Origin: Nymphaea colorata
Taxonomy: Eukaryota > Streptophyta > Magnoliopsida > Nymphaeales > Nymphaeaceae
Direction: 5' to 3'
NCBI RefSeq assembly: GCF_008831285.2
Contig: NC_045142.1
Coordinates: 27,045,876 to 27,109,875 of the forward strand
DNA length: 64,000 nucleotides
The translations under genes were made by a program, and so were the position numbers. Shown piece by piece: positions 49,722 to 62,974 of this stretch. Below the pieces are notes generated by a model. That model made no database searches, was not told the DNA's origin, and saw only the letters and a program-made list of their open reading frames with translations. How positions within the stretch are numbered: position 1 is the stretch's first letter; each line of letters opens with the position of its first letter.

Positions 49722-52700
49722 ATCATCAATAGGGATTGGAGAGGTTTCTATCTTCCGAACATATATTCTTAAGGAAGCCCCATTTCTTCATCATCTGGAT
49801 TCATCTTCTGGGCTGTCTTTTCTTCTCTCGTTCCTAATTTCTATCTGGGCTCAGCTCCTGGCTGCCGAGGGTTATCACTGATTATTTGTAATAGCAGCTA
49901 CATTTTACAGCACTGTAATCAGTCCATTTTAGAATACAAATCACTGGTATTCTTTAGCTAGAGAACCAGAACGAGTCATTCTTGTTTGTTGTGGAAATGT
50001 TTCGCTTTTGTGAACCGCAAAGCGGCAGGACGTCTCATCATACGATTTTCACAATTTAAAATCTAAAGCAGCATCTTCTGCTGCCGTAAATGCGTCACCA
50101 AGTAAAATCTGCTCCGGACGGAAACCCAAAAAAAGATGAATTGTCCAAGAAGGTACAACCATCAATCGTCCATATAGCAATTTTCTCTCAACGCAGCTTC
50201 ACGTACGCGACTCCGCCCATTTAATGCATTGTCACGCTAGCTTCATCCACGCGAGGGTGGACGACGTTGAGTTGGGTTGTGGACTCAGAAGGTATGACAC
50301 GGGAATTTAACTAAAAATACTTTTTTTTTTGTTTTAACAGGTTACTTGTTCTTAATATATATATATATAGAATTTGCAGATTGGACCGGCCAATGACTGT
50401 AGGTTCTATTAAAAAGCCGCCAGAGTTTGTTGCATAACTTGAATTTTATGACCTTAATTTTTATCAATCCAGACCGTTGAATTCGCTTGATGCACTGTAT
50501 TTTCAGGATTTCTTGTCAACCTTATAGGTGTGAAAAAACGCTTGCAGTTTAGACTAATCAGCTGGACGGCTAATAAAATAGTGGTTGGCCAAATCCTCTC
50601 TATATACGCACGTACACCCGCACACACTTGAATAAAGCATGTTTTGCACTAAACAAATATTCATAACACATTACCATGGAACTTAAAAAATGTGATCTTT
50701 TGACACGAATTTTGAGTGGTTTTTTCTTGATGTCTGATGTAAGGGACCTTAAAACCTATTCATCTCTCTCTCTCTCTCTCTCTTCCTATGTGTGTGTGTG
50801 TGTATACATAATTCATTTGCTAACTGCTATATAAAATATAATTTACTTGTGTAATCATAAATATAAAAATAAATAAATAGGACAACAACCAAAAGTTAAG
50901 AATTCCTATTTTGATGTGCAATCGAGTGCCTTAAATCAAGACGGCATTGATCGGATAAACTGTAAATAAACAAAGAAAGTATTGAGCCTGCAATTACCCG
51001 GCCTAAACTAACCTTAGACGTTTCAGCATCGGTAAGTGACAGAAAGAAAGCTGCATAATTTACTGGTCCAAACTTAAAATCAAAATAACTTAACTCCATA
51101 ATTCATAAATAATAACTCATAATTATCCTAGACTAGCCTTAGACCTATTATCGAAAAACTGAACATAGTAGGATAAGGCGCTGCCAAATGCTGTAAGACC
51201 AAAGCAAAGCAATTGCATAAGCATAAAGAAATAAATATTCCACATAATTCACCAGGAGTTCTCTTTAGACCTTTGAGCTATACTTATCATTATGCTGAGG
51301 CTTATTTACTGTTACACGTTGTATCTACAGGGTAATAATTTTTTTTTTTCTGCTAACCCTTTTTCTTGATGTTAAAAAACAACTAGTTTAGAAAAGCTAC
51401 AAGTTTAAATCCTAGAGTAATTGGTAACAATAACTAATAAACTGGAAATGCTGGTTTAAACGGAGTGGTAGATGGTAACGCTCAGAACAGCAATCGTCTG
51501 CTTCACATTGGAGAGCATTTCTGCTGCATTGCGGTGTAACTCATAAGAATCAACTTAGTAAAGCGACCTTTTTTTTTCCCCACCTATTTTTTACAAGGCA
51601 ATGATGAGGCTATGAATACATAGTTATGTAGTTGTATTCAAGCCTTTGGCCTCTCGCTTTTGTTTTTTTGGTGGTTTCTGAACTTTTGTTTTTTGTCGGC
51701 CAAGGTTGTAATAATCCTTCTCTATTTCCCCATTTTAATGAATAAGTGGAGGAGTGAGAACCTCATAGGCAGCCCTTCATGGAGAAAAATAAGAACAAGA
51801 AACAAGAAGTAAAAAAATTAAGGCTCTAAGGCTAATTAAATTTGAAAGTTCAAGAGAAATATTCCCATGCCGCAATTGGCTACTGAAAGTAAGATTTGAT
51901 GAATCATGCTGGACATGCACCTTGTTGATCTAGAGAATGCCATACCTGCAGTTCTGGAGGACATAATTATCTGAGAGAAGCCCTAGCCAGTCCGTCCCAC
52001 TCTTCATTTGACATCCGAATCAGGTGGCTTGTCTCTTCCCTATGGCTTTAAGCCACAGAATCTGAGTATACTGTTCGCAAGTGCCACCCGATGCATGTTG
52101 TTACTCCAGAACCGCCCATGCTTGGAACTGCCAATCCATCTCAGTTTGAGACACCCCAGCCGGAAACTTCCTCTGAAAGACGACTACCTGAGACCAGTCA
52201 GCTAGTTGACAGCAGATCATATCGTTAGACTGGTCTTTGCTTTTGATGATGGCATGTTTCACAGGGAAATTAACTGCAGTTTTCAATCAGGTCCTTCAAC
52301 TCCAAACAGCAGGAATTCCCACTTGCCCATCCATCAAACAATTGGCTCCCTGTCCATTTCCAACTTCCCAAACCCCAGCCAACCTTGTCTCTAAAGTGCT
52401 TAATTCCCTTCGCTATATATTTCCTTTCAGGCTTTAGATGGAGGAGTCCTGACGGCTCCACCAAATGTACTTCTTGCTGCACGGTTGATCTCATGTTCTG
52501 AATCTAACCAAGGTAGCTCCCTAAAGATTCAGTGCTAGCTGAGTTAATCGGGGGAGATATAAAAAGAGAGATTTGAGGGCTGATAAATTTATTTATGTAA
52601 ATCTTATGAACATATTATGGAAAACGTCACCATGTACGTATCCTTTTAAACATTTGCAGCAAAAATGAAAGCAATTTATAAGTGAAACTGCTAAAGTTTG

Positions 52701-53033
52701 TTTATATGGTTCAATGAAAGCACTGTCACTTTCCCGTCCGTGGTATTACAAAGCGATATGGTTGAGAAAAGTCCATAGTGCAGAATAGTACTATGAACCA
52801 ACTTTCTAGTCTCTAGTAATTGTCACTGGATTATTTTTCAGCCCATGAAGCTTTACCGTGTTAAACTAAACAAACAATACACCCAAATTAATTCCCGTGC
52901 GAAGCTTTCCACTTAGTTTCAATTGCTCCCCATATGCTAATCCTTAAGCTAGCAAAGCACTTGCCTCGCTTGGTAGAATTTGTCCATTGACTGCATTAAA
53001 ACGAGTTTAGCAACACTGGAGGAGCCACTTTTG

Positions 53034-53076
<43 letters not shown>

Positions 53077-53500
53077 GATGCACTAAAACGAGTTTAATGT
53101 TAGAAATAACTTGCTTGTTTCAAGGTCTATAATTGAATCCTTTTTGTTCCAATTTACCAAGTTTTTCGTAGGAAGCTAGTATTGATTCTTGAGTTTGCAT
53201 TGTTTTGTCTACGAGAATAAATAAACTTGCTTCCACAAATTTTTCGGTTCTCAGGAGCCAACCTAGTCAAGGTGACCAATTAACTCAAAAAATTGAATCA
53301 TTTTCGCTACGATACCACTTATTTGACATGCTTACTTTTCACCCATCCAGTGCCAAAGGTTAACCCAGGTGATCTTCAGCCAGACTTCGCTCATCTCAAA
53401 ATAGCAAAAGTTTAACTTCGTTGAATTAGACAATGAGTATAATCCAAGTACTCAGCTTACATTGCTAGGATCCAATAATTGATCGACAATGGCCATGGGA
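49722..53500. other. GOLD gene 3' flank and intergenic sequence
   Basis: The first 200-250 bp should be the GOLD gene 3' UTR. Beyond it there is AT-rich sequence with small microsatellites (TC and GT near 50767-50803, TA at 53036-53073). ORFs of 60-74 codons on both strands near 52000-52500 overlap each other and show no family features. No gene is supported. Confidence 0.55.
53036..53073. repeat. (TA)n microsatellite
   Basis: Pure TA tract in intergenic DNA. Confidence 0.95.
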
Positions 53501-54091
53501 GTCCATCATAACATGCCATTCTTCTAGATGCGCTGCAACCTTCCAAACAAATTAGGAGAGATTTTGTTTGGAGGAAGTTCCTAGCCGAAGCTAGTTGTCG
53601 ACGTGCAACCTAAGTGGCTAACATCACCATGTTATTGATATGGAGCTTTTACTTTGTCTGACCGACCACCACTCGTGTGCGAAGTTGATACTGTGCATAG
53701 AACATGACCTGTTCGATGGTCCATGACGTCTCAAGGTTTTTGAGCCCATTTGAATTTGCCTTTGCACCTCAACAACGTACATGCCCAAGTGCAAAGCTTG
53801 CTGCTTGAATTATCTTCCATTGCGTCTTCATGTTCTCCATCTAATATTAGACAAAGTTGGTCTATGATAGTAACCTTACTATGTAAATTTTTTCATACAG
53901 TACTACAAAGTCCATGCTGCACATGTACAGTTCGCCACCTGCGTGTCCCTGATTGTAGCTTCTATCGTGCTGCCCAACATAGCATGGTTTCACTATTTGA
54001 TTCTTTCTTAAACACTTGGTTTCCTATACCTGGATATGGGTTTCACCGGATTTTCCCATATATATAGAAATTCAGTAGGACCAAGCATAAA

Positions 54092-54133
<42 letters not shown>

Positions 54134-57100
54134 TTTTCACAATGAAAATTTGTGGATCTTAAGGAGGCTTTTGATCTCGTCATGTCTTGGAACCGATGGT
54201 CTGATTAACAAGGGGCCCACCTTAAATCCATAACTATAAGAAACCATGGATACGAGAACGGTACATTTGAGATATGCCTTAAATTCAGGCCTGGCTTGAG
54301 ATGCAAGATTTATGAATAAACCTTGGATGTTTCAAACATAGAATTTCAAATCTTTTCTATAAATCAAATATCTAAATTCTTAAAATCTAAGTTTATAAGA
54401 TCTTAAATTACCTTGGATTCAAACGCACCCCTTAGGTTTTGCTATGAAATTAAGAAATCATTATGTCCTTTTAATTTCCATTTACTAACTGAACTCTTGC
54501 GTCGGGTGTGTGTTACATGTTAGATGATCTAATGGAACCTTAATATCGGTTTTTCCGACAGGTCCGTGACACCACAGTTGCTAAAAAAATTGGTGGTGTC
54601 CGGCCGTAGTCTGGATTGGAACCCTTACATTTGTATCCGAATGATGATATAGAAAAGGGAAAGAAAAAGATGGTGCGAAGGGAAAAGCTTTTAGGCAGTT
54701 AGGCAGAAGAATCACAAACCACTGCCAACTTCAGATTTCCTCATACGCAGATGATATTTCGTGTACTTTCCTCAGCACAGTTGAGCTTCAAAAATGCCAA
54801 AGCAAATTACATCAGCTCGTATTTTGAAGCTAAACTGTCCAAAGCTGCAGGTCAGGTGGCATGTACGCAGCTACATTTTTTCGATACATCAAGAGCGTCC
54901 AGCTTTGCCTTCACCTTTTGTGACCAGATAGATGTGTAGAGCATATTCCACGCCCTTTTGTCCCATTCTGAAAACAATTTTTATCGTTTTGTTTTGTTGC
55001 ACATTAGTTTTCTTACAAAGAAAGGAAAAGAAAAAGCTGCCTCAACCCTGTTCAACATTAGCTTCCTGGCACTTTCATTAAATTCTGTCCCTCACTTGTA
55101 TTAAACGTTTATTTGAAATTTTTGGTGCGTCTTTCCTTTTACCTTTCAATCTTTAATATAATTAGAATCTCTTCCATTCTCCGTTTAAATTGGTTACAGA
55201 AGCAACGGAAGGTTGAAGAGAAGAGAAAAAGTTTTTACGGCATTAATTTCAACATCGGAATTTAGGAGAGAGGGCATGTTCAGGGTCACGTGTCGCCGAT
55301 GCCGCATGGAACCCACATCAGACCCGTGTTGTTGCAGAATGCAGAGAGAGTACCATATATCTATAAGTTCCCAAAAAATTGAGGATCTCAGATGCACAGA
55401 ATTGAGAAAGAGCCCCAGGATCCCGAGCGGGAGTCTCAGAAGGGAATCCATGGTTAATTAATTACCGTTCAGTACTAACTGCAGGAAACGGGCGACTCAT
55501 GCAGAATCCTTTTTCTTTTTCCTTTTTTCCTAGATTTATTTCGAGAAAAATAAACCCTTCAGTTTTGTTCTTAAGCCCAACAAGAGAAGGAGAGACGATG
55601 ATGTTTGGAACTCTCAGACCAGTGACCACCATGGTATATAGATCTGTTCACGTGAATGTCAGAACTGTGGTACTCGACATGAAAGTTTGAGCGAGAAAAA
55701 GAAGTGGGTGTCGTCGCTCCAAATGCACATATGCCTCAAACTCTAATTCCTTAAGATTTCCACGGGGTAGAAAATCAATCTCAATCTCTCTCCCTCGGCC
55801 GCAGAAACTGGGCTGAGGATACGTACAAGAAGGTCGTACCTTTTCATGGTAAAGAAATTTTACCAGTAGCTTGCCGTTACATATGGGGGAGGAAAAGCAA
55901 CGAGGAGAGGAAGGAAGAAGGTAGCTGGTGTCCGTGGCGTTGGTGGCGGTGGTGGTGACTGCACAGTGCAGGCTATTGATAAGATGTTACGAGCAGCTAA
56001 AGTGGGAGGGGAGAGCTGGTTGCAGGGACCACCAACCAAGGGGTAGTCACGTGGAAGCAGCCGGACGAAGCAAAAGACGTTCTACTTTTACACGCAAAAC
56101 TGGAAAAAGTAGAGCTCCGCTTCTCAGTTTCTCGAACATTGTGCCCTTTCCGGCCGTGCCTGCCTTTTGATTTCCCCTTTCCCCTCCGCTACTTTCCTTT
56201 GCCTTGTCAATAACATTTAGAAGAGGTTGAATAATGCACACAGGGAGACAAAAAGTATTTGAAAGTATTGCCGACGACAAAGAGATCGAGATGCCAATCT
56301 TCAGAATTAGATGTCCTGCTAAGAGAGAGAGAGAGAGAGAGAGGAGAGCAGAGTCGTCAGCACTCAGCAGCTCTCTCCGGCCCCTACAGTTAAGGGCACG
56401 GCCACGATGGTAGTGGAGCTCGCAGGTGAGAGCACCGACGTTTACAGAAAACTCGCATGGCTGCGCCAAGACTACGTGCACCGTGCACGCGCCCCTTTTC
56501 TCTCTCCAAAATTTTGATCAACCCGTCCAGAGCGTGTGTACTAAGAAGCCTGTAAACAAACAGGACAGTCGGCTCCGCTTTTTTTAAAAAAATTCTTCTT
56601 GAAACCAAAGGCATGTGAACTGGTACGTAGTTAGTAGTATATACTTCTCTGTTGAAACAAAAAGTGAAATAAAATATCTTCAAATTTATAGCAGTTGTTT
56701 GTTGAAAAAAAAGTAATATAAAGTATCCTGATGAACACTTTGCTCACACAAACGGACGCACTATTTCCAACTAAAAGTTCAATGGAAAGCATAAAGGTTG
56801 TCAATCTCACTGATGATCATATATCTTATTTGATAATTATATTCTTGCACAGAACCGACACTCTCTCCTACTTATGTATTGGTGACCTTCAGTATCAGCG
56901 GCCGGCCGCTTGGCTGGGAGCTCAAATTCCTGGCCGATAATTACCCTAAGCAACTTATATGTGACTTGGTGAGGTCTGCAGTCAGCAGTTAAACACCAGC
57001 CTCCCCTTCATCTGGAAACCGGGCGCCTACCAATTATGAAAATGGCAGAGCTCATGCTGCTGGTGCAGCACCGTTCATTTCTGCGGCTCGCGCGCCGAGA

Positions 57101-58512
57101 ACTGGATCCCCACGGTCATACTTTTTTCAGTTTTGCACTTCACCCGATCGAACTCTGCGGCCTATCTGCCAGCAGGTTAGTCGTCTACTCCAATATTTCT
57201 TTATCATCTGCACTAGTTTCAAAGCAGGTTTAAATCTTAAAGTAGTAGACGAACAGAAATGAGCTTCAGCCTGTTCGGGATATCTTCCTGCTTGTACTCT
57301 CACACTTGATCTTAGAACGAAGGGATAAGACCATGAATATATGGTAATAGAAAATGGCCACACAGGCCATATACTTAAGCAAAAGCATAGGCCTAAATGT
57401 ATATTTCCTTCTCGCCAGAGTCCTTTACCGAGAACACCAATGACATGTAACTTACAGCATTAAATGATGCGAAAAGGCAGGCACCCCGGGAAAAGGTGAG
57501 GGATCTAAACCCCCAAAGACAAAAATCATGTCAAAAAGAAACGAAAGAAAGAAACAAAGAGACGGAGAAAGGGGAAAAACTTGAAGACAAAAAGAAACTT
57601 ATGATGTCACAGACATAAGATATGGCCGTTGTACATGCAAAAGTATAAGTTGTTTGGGGTAACAACAGCTACTCCCAAGCAGCTCTCCACGTGATCAATC
57701 ATGTCCGATGCAGTCAACAAATAGAGGGTGGCTCCAAACTAAGTGACAAGCTCACGCACTTTATCCACGAGCCCTACCAAGGCGGACCAGGCAATGCAAA
57801 CAAGGAGGTACTGGACGTGCCGACTGCAGGAGGGCTGTTAAGGCCAAAATATTCGAAAGTCGACTGTTCGTGTGAGCGGTGAGGACACTGCTTCGCTGCA
57901 TTAAGCCGCTTCGATTCACTGCTCCATGCAGTGCGCCACAGTTTTCTATCTCTTAGAGAGACTTGCATATGTATGCGTCATGCATGAATGTATGTAATTC
58001 CCCCAAGATGTGGTGTTGATGATGATCGTTGCAGCTCAGTCGACCGAGGTTTCGCTTTCAATTAAGTGAACAGTGTGGACCCTTTTGATTTCTGATGAGT
58101 TCTGATCAATGTAGAAAATGATCATATGGCCCCACAGCAGTGATCTAATTAGATCCGACTCCCACTTGGTGCATGGGCTCTGTATTGGGCCTGTCCTCTA
58201 AAGGGCTCATTGCATGGGTTGTTGGTGAACAAGGTCATGTGACGGACCATCACAGGGCCACTTCTTTTTGTTTCTGCATGCATCTTGAAAGTTGAAATGC
58301 TATGGACAAATGAGAAAAATCCATACGCTTCATTCGCCTGTACTTTGATGGAGGGTACTGTTAGTGTTAGCCAGGAGACACCCACCTCTACCGACGTCTT
58401 GATTTGAATGGAGAGGGTGTTTGGAGGTTTCATTGTCTGAGACCATGTCCTGATCTCTCATTCAAACACGCCCGACCCAATATCCTTGAGTGGCCTAGAT
58501 AACTAGGAGGGC
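53500..58512. other. Intergenic, no gene recognised
   Basis: Contains microsatellites (TA then poly-T at about 54095-54138, GA at 56321-56342) and many short overlapping ORFs. A CACGTG core (G-box-like) occurs near 55288 within GGTCACGTGTCG, but no gene start can be tied to it. Nothing here supports a coding or RNA gene. Confidence 0.5.
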
Positions 58513-58839
58513 ATGGATGAGTCCAATGTAATAAAAATTGATCGGATCGGCCAAGCTGCTGGCGAATTAGTGAATGAACTGAATCATAATTCAGCTTGCG
58601 AAAAATTATTAAATATATTAGTTAGACTCAACAAAAATGAAATGAAAAATCTGTATAAACAGTTTAAAAATGAACAGCCATTTAAGCTATTTAAAAACTA
58701 TACAGCAAGTTTCGGCTCTTCTATGTCCAACACGATGTGGGACGTGTGTCATGGAGGGGAATATTGGTCGACCATCAAACATCCTTGGCCTTCAAACATT
58801 CAATCTGCCGAGAAGTTTGTACTGAAAAGCTACGCCTAA
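58513..58839 (+). CDS. Orphan 108-codon ORF, doubtful
   Basis: An open frame from ATG to TAA with mixed, non-repetitive residues, including charged helical segments (LNKNEMKNLYKQFKNEQ) and an aromatic/cysteine stretch (MWDVCHGGEYW). I do not recognise a family. No splice sites connecting it to other exons were found, and no neighbour suggests a role. It could be a single-exon small gene, a fragment of an older gene or element, or chance. It looks more protein-like than the other ORFs in the last 14 kb, but that is only a subjective reading. Confidence 0.25.
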   Translation: MDESNVIKIDRIGQAAGELVNELNHNSACEKLLNILVRLNKNEMKNLYKQFKNEQPFKLFKNYTASFGSSMSNTMWDVCHGGEYWSTIKHPWPSNIQSAEKFVLKSYA

Positions 58840-60931
58840 TTGATTAGAAGCGAAGAAGCCCATCAAAGGCCTATATGTCTGTGTAAGTATGCCCCCGCAA
58901 GCAGTCATGCGTTCATGTATGTGTATGTGGGAGAATAATGGGATGATGAGAGAGGGCCACAAAAAGTAGGAGAGGTTTGAACAAGCTAACGAGCACCGCA
59001 GGAGGTTTCATCTACACCCAAGAAGTACCAGCAGAAAAAGCGCAAAAAATGCACATCATAAAAGCCATGCACCAGGTCGATTCAGATACTGGAAAAAGTG
59101 GAACAATGGCTTCCCTCACATGCACATGCACTTGGCTCCAATTCCACCCGAGGGCCGGTGTCTTCTTCCAACGAAAAGGAAGGGAACCCACACTGTTAAA
59201 CCGAGACAGACGTACTGACAAGAATACCCAAGGATCCGTTGAAGATATTGCTAAATCCGAATTCGATATTTCGTGTTTCAGAGTTTTCACAATGACTTCG
59301 ATGATATGCCATTGTAAAGATAATAATCAAATATGTCGATCATGTTTTGGTTTCCGACTGAGATCATTTCGTGGGGAAGAGGAAAAATGTTATTGCTAGT
59401 ATTTATACATTTCTAACGAATCGCTTTCCTGAGTTAATACAAGTAGGATCAATATTTATGGGCTCGAGGTTTCGTCTTACAAGGGAATATATATGTAGGC
59501 GATAAAAGGCCAGGTGATGCGAACGAGAAGTAGAGATGCTGCTACTCAGCGTCGTCTCTGCACAAAGCCGGCTGTTCATCAACCTATGTGATGAGGACGA
59601 GAGGAGCTAGCGATTCCTTCGGCCTCCTCCTCAGTCCTGTACACGTTTTCTGGCTTTCCAGTATTCTAGACTCCCAGTTCCTTTTTCTCGCTTCGCGGGA
59701 GGGAGAGAGATAGAAAGCGGGGCTTGGAATCAGAAAGGAAAGCTTGGAGAGCTTTGGGGATCTCGTCAAGTGCGTGAGATTCGAGAATGGCCGCGGAAAT
59801 AAAATATTTTAATGGCAGATAAATAATCGCATAGGCTCCCAGAACTTTTGTTGCTTGGATTTAGTGAGATCGAGCTGAGCTCGCGCTTGGCACTGGAGAA
59901 GATGTTGTAGGCTTAAATGTAGAGTTATATGGCGTTGTACGCTTAAATGTAAAGTTCTGAATAGAAGATATCGTTGTTAGCAGAATGGACCCAAACTCGG
60001 TTGCACAGTGCACACCCATTTGATTCGATCGGTTGCCTATTTATGAGTAGTGCTGCATGCGCTTATGTTTTACGTTGTAACTGAAATGTTTGTAATTCAT
60101 TACATATTCAGCTCATCTTGTGAATTCGTTGACTCTTGACATTCGCAGTTTGGACGCCGATTTCAAAATTTAACTGATTATGACAAAATTATAAAATAAA
60201 TACTGTTGCGCCATGCACATTCGAAAAACAGAAAAGAAAAAACCTTTTTCATTCTATCCAAGCCAAACAAAAACTCGATCATTCAAGTGTTATTTTAATT
60301 CGATCGAGTAGTCGTTTTCACTCTCCATGCTGACTTAGAGCCGCACCACAGTCGAGTACAGACTACTGCACGCCTAGCCATGCATCGAATGTGTAGTGCC
60401 ATCAAATAGAGTATAAAGTTGGTATCTATACGCTCTAACATACCATTCTTTTGATATAAAAATTGGAAAAAACGAGTATACTCCACCCAATTAGCATGAC
60501 CTTTTTATCATTAAGTCCACGATTCATATTATAAGTGAGTAAACACTCACAAAACTCTTCTTTTTCTTAATAAGGAACAAGAAGCTAAGGCTTTTCCCCT
60601 TGCTTGTAAGGACAGTTTGGTGTGTTATTGTTTCATGGATCTGTTTTTTGCTTAAAAAACATGGTCAATTCATGAATCAATTGTTACAACATTTCATGGA
60701 CATCTCTCCATGAATTTGTCTTGGTTTTTTTAATAGATTCGTGAGGCACTACCAATAATGTTACATTTATGAAACAACCTGTTAGCGAAGGAGGACTGCA
60801 TTTACTTATGCCAGATCTAACCAAACTATGTCGAACCCTTTGGAGGGCTATTCTCAAAACCAGTGTTATTACATATGATTAATCTGATAGCATCACTACA
60901 TGCCTATATACATTTATATACATGTACAAAT

Positions 60932-61158
60932 GCATTTGCTCATGCACCTGATCTATACATGTATGCATGTGCCAACGCATTTGCTCATGCACCCTGATCT
61001 ATACATACACGCATGAAGGATTAGAAATTTCATGTTTAGTAGCTGAGGCCAACTTTGAAAGTCCACGGACGCATTTGCTCATGCACCTGATCTACACATA
61101 TATGCATGAAGGATTAGAAATTTCATTTTAGTCGCTAAGGCCAATTTTCAAAATCCCC
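60932..61158. repeat. Short tandem/direct repeat cluster
   Basis: The core GCATTTGCTCATGCACC followed by TGATCTAYACATA occurs at 60932, 60977 and 61071. A second module starting GCATGAAGGATTAGAAATTTC occurs at 61012 and 61106, so the last two units form a period of about 94 bp. The third unit is diverged by small changes. Confidence 0.8.
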
Positions 61159-61865
61159 GGTTAACTAAACAAGGAGATGAGAGAAGGGCATTCTACTTCT
61201 AAGCGTTGGTGGTGGGAGGCTGTGACCGAATCTCCTCCAATCGGAGCAAGCAAAATAAATGAAGCACCGGTACTTCCGTTCCCTGATCCCACTAGTAGTT
61301 TCGTTAATGTCGAGGGCTCGTTAATTGGGAAAAACGATGGGGGCGGTGTTTGGATATGGGAAATGAAGAGGCCAGCAGCTATATTACATGCAGCAGCAGC
61401 CACCAGCTTACGGACACACGAATCCATGGATGGACTTTGGAGGAAGTGGATTGATTGACAGACGAGGGACGGGTGCCCTGCTCCCGATATTTACCATCAA
61501 AAGGATATGGTCCTTTTACCTAGTCCCCAGTTCTCCCATCTTTATCTTTTTTTTTTTTTTTTGGGTTGATTCTGAAAAGACGGAGGCCGGTGTCCCGGTA
61601 GTTTAGGATCTACGCTCGACTTCTTTACCTCTCCTGCAACGTCAAGTTGTTACAGTATGCATTTTGGTGTTTTCCGCCTTCTACCATCATCGAAATATGA
61701 TGCAGATATTTTCTTCCCCATTAAAAATCTGCCAGCCTCACATTTCCCATTTGCATTCATTTCCGTAGAACAAGCTTTTGGGGTCTCTCGTTTCGTTTCT
61801 GTGTTGGATGACGGAAACCATACACAGTTAAGATGGACAGGTCATTAATGTTTTTTAATGTGATT

Positions 61866-61939
61866 GAGGCTGAACAGAACAGCCATTGATGATATTGAGG
61901 CTGAACAGAACAGCCATTGATGATATTGAGGCTGAACAG
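61866..61939. repeat. 31-bp tandem repeat, 2.4 copies
   Basis: Units starting GAGGCTGAACAG begin at 61866, 61897 and 61928. The first two are identical over 31 bp and the third is cut off after about 12-14 bp. The lack of divergence suggests a recent duplication. Confidence 0.9.
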
Positions 61940-62740
61940 CACTGGATCAATAAGGCACTGACATGTCAGAGACCTGGTCCAATAAAAAAAAAAAAGAGAA
62001 AAAAAAAAAGACAATGTGAATCATTGGACTGGGCATGAATAAGGAAGGGCATATGACCCGTGCCTAGAACCATCCTCTCTGCTTCACTCTCCCTGCGTGA
62101 TCGAGGAAGCGAGCAGTTTGTTCTCTCACAGCATGCATCTCTTCCATCGCCACCTGCTTGTCCAAATGTGTTTATTATGATTGATCCATATGTCATTGAG
62201 AGGTTCAGATACATGGCACAATGAAATGGGCAGAAAGGCTGATACTTCAATCTGTCAAAAATGTTTTAGTTCTGATTTGCCAACACATTAAATGATTCAT
62301 TCACACGAAGCGGGATTTACAAGTCACTTTCCTTTTACGCTTCTCATCTAGAGACAATATTAGAAGCACGCTACCCTCTGAACTATCTTACCGTTCGAGT
62401 CTGCTAAGGCTCCCCAGGGCTGTATTGTGGTGGAGAATTTTTTGAACTAAGTTTTTGCTAAATATTCTAAGAAGGGGATCAGAAGCTGGCTACAAACATA
62501 CGCTATTGAGTTTGCAATATCTTGAAACTTGGGAGTATTTATCATATAATATAGAATGTAGATAGAGTGCACGTGATGGTGAGTTGAAGCTGGGAGAGGG
62601 GAAAGGAAGGGGGCGGGAGTCAAGAATGTTGTGTGGGAGTGGTTGGGTTTACATGGATGGCCTTATTTTTTTGGAAAGCAACTTTATACGATCACCGAAA
62701 AATTAGGCTGTGACAGCGACAACCATATGCAACTCTGCAC

Positions 62741-62974
62741 ATGGGCGTTGCTTCCATAAGCATCCTGATTCTCGCCTGGCGCTCCCCCCGCTCCCCCTCC
62801 CATCCTTCACGGCTTCACCCTTCCCTTCGCCCCGCCATGCCCTCTCTTTGTTTCTTTCCTCTTGTTGTTGCCTTTGCGCTTCTCCAAATGAGTCCAAACC
62901 CACCAGCAGAAGCAGCAGCAGCAGCACCAACACCTGGTCCACCTCCTCCGCTTCCTCTTCTTCCCTTTTCTTGA
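62741..62974 (+). CDS. Possible small secreted Pro/Ala-rich peptide, doubtful
   Basis: A 77-codon ORF. From the internal Met at 62837 it reads as a hydrophobic signal-like segment (SLCFFPLVVAFALL), then PPAEAAAAAPTPGPPPPLP. This resembles the layout of arabinogalactan-type or other small secreted peptides. However, the stretch is CT-rich with GCA/GCC triplet repeats, and other frames are also open, so it could be low-complexity noise. There is no glycolipid-anchor signal at the C-terminus. Confidence 0.22.
   Translation: MGVASISILILAWRSPRSPSHPSRLHPSLRPAMPSLCFFPLVVAFALLQMSPNPPAEAAAAAPTPGPPPPLPLLPFS

Larger units (their letters stand above)
58840..62700. other. Intergenic with short tandem repeats
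   Basis: No gene is supported. Two small tandem arrays (60932-61158 and 61866-61939) are listed separately. The remaining ORFs are short and overlapping. T and A homopolymers occur near 61548 and 61984. Confidence 0.5.

Noticed and set aside
53750..54067. 105-codon plus ORF
   Set aside because: Ser/Leu/Cys-rich, ends near a (TA)n tract, no family resemblance. Could be an old retroelement remnant but without terminal repeats or motifs.
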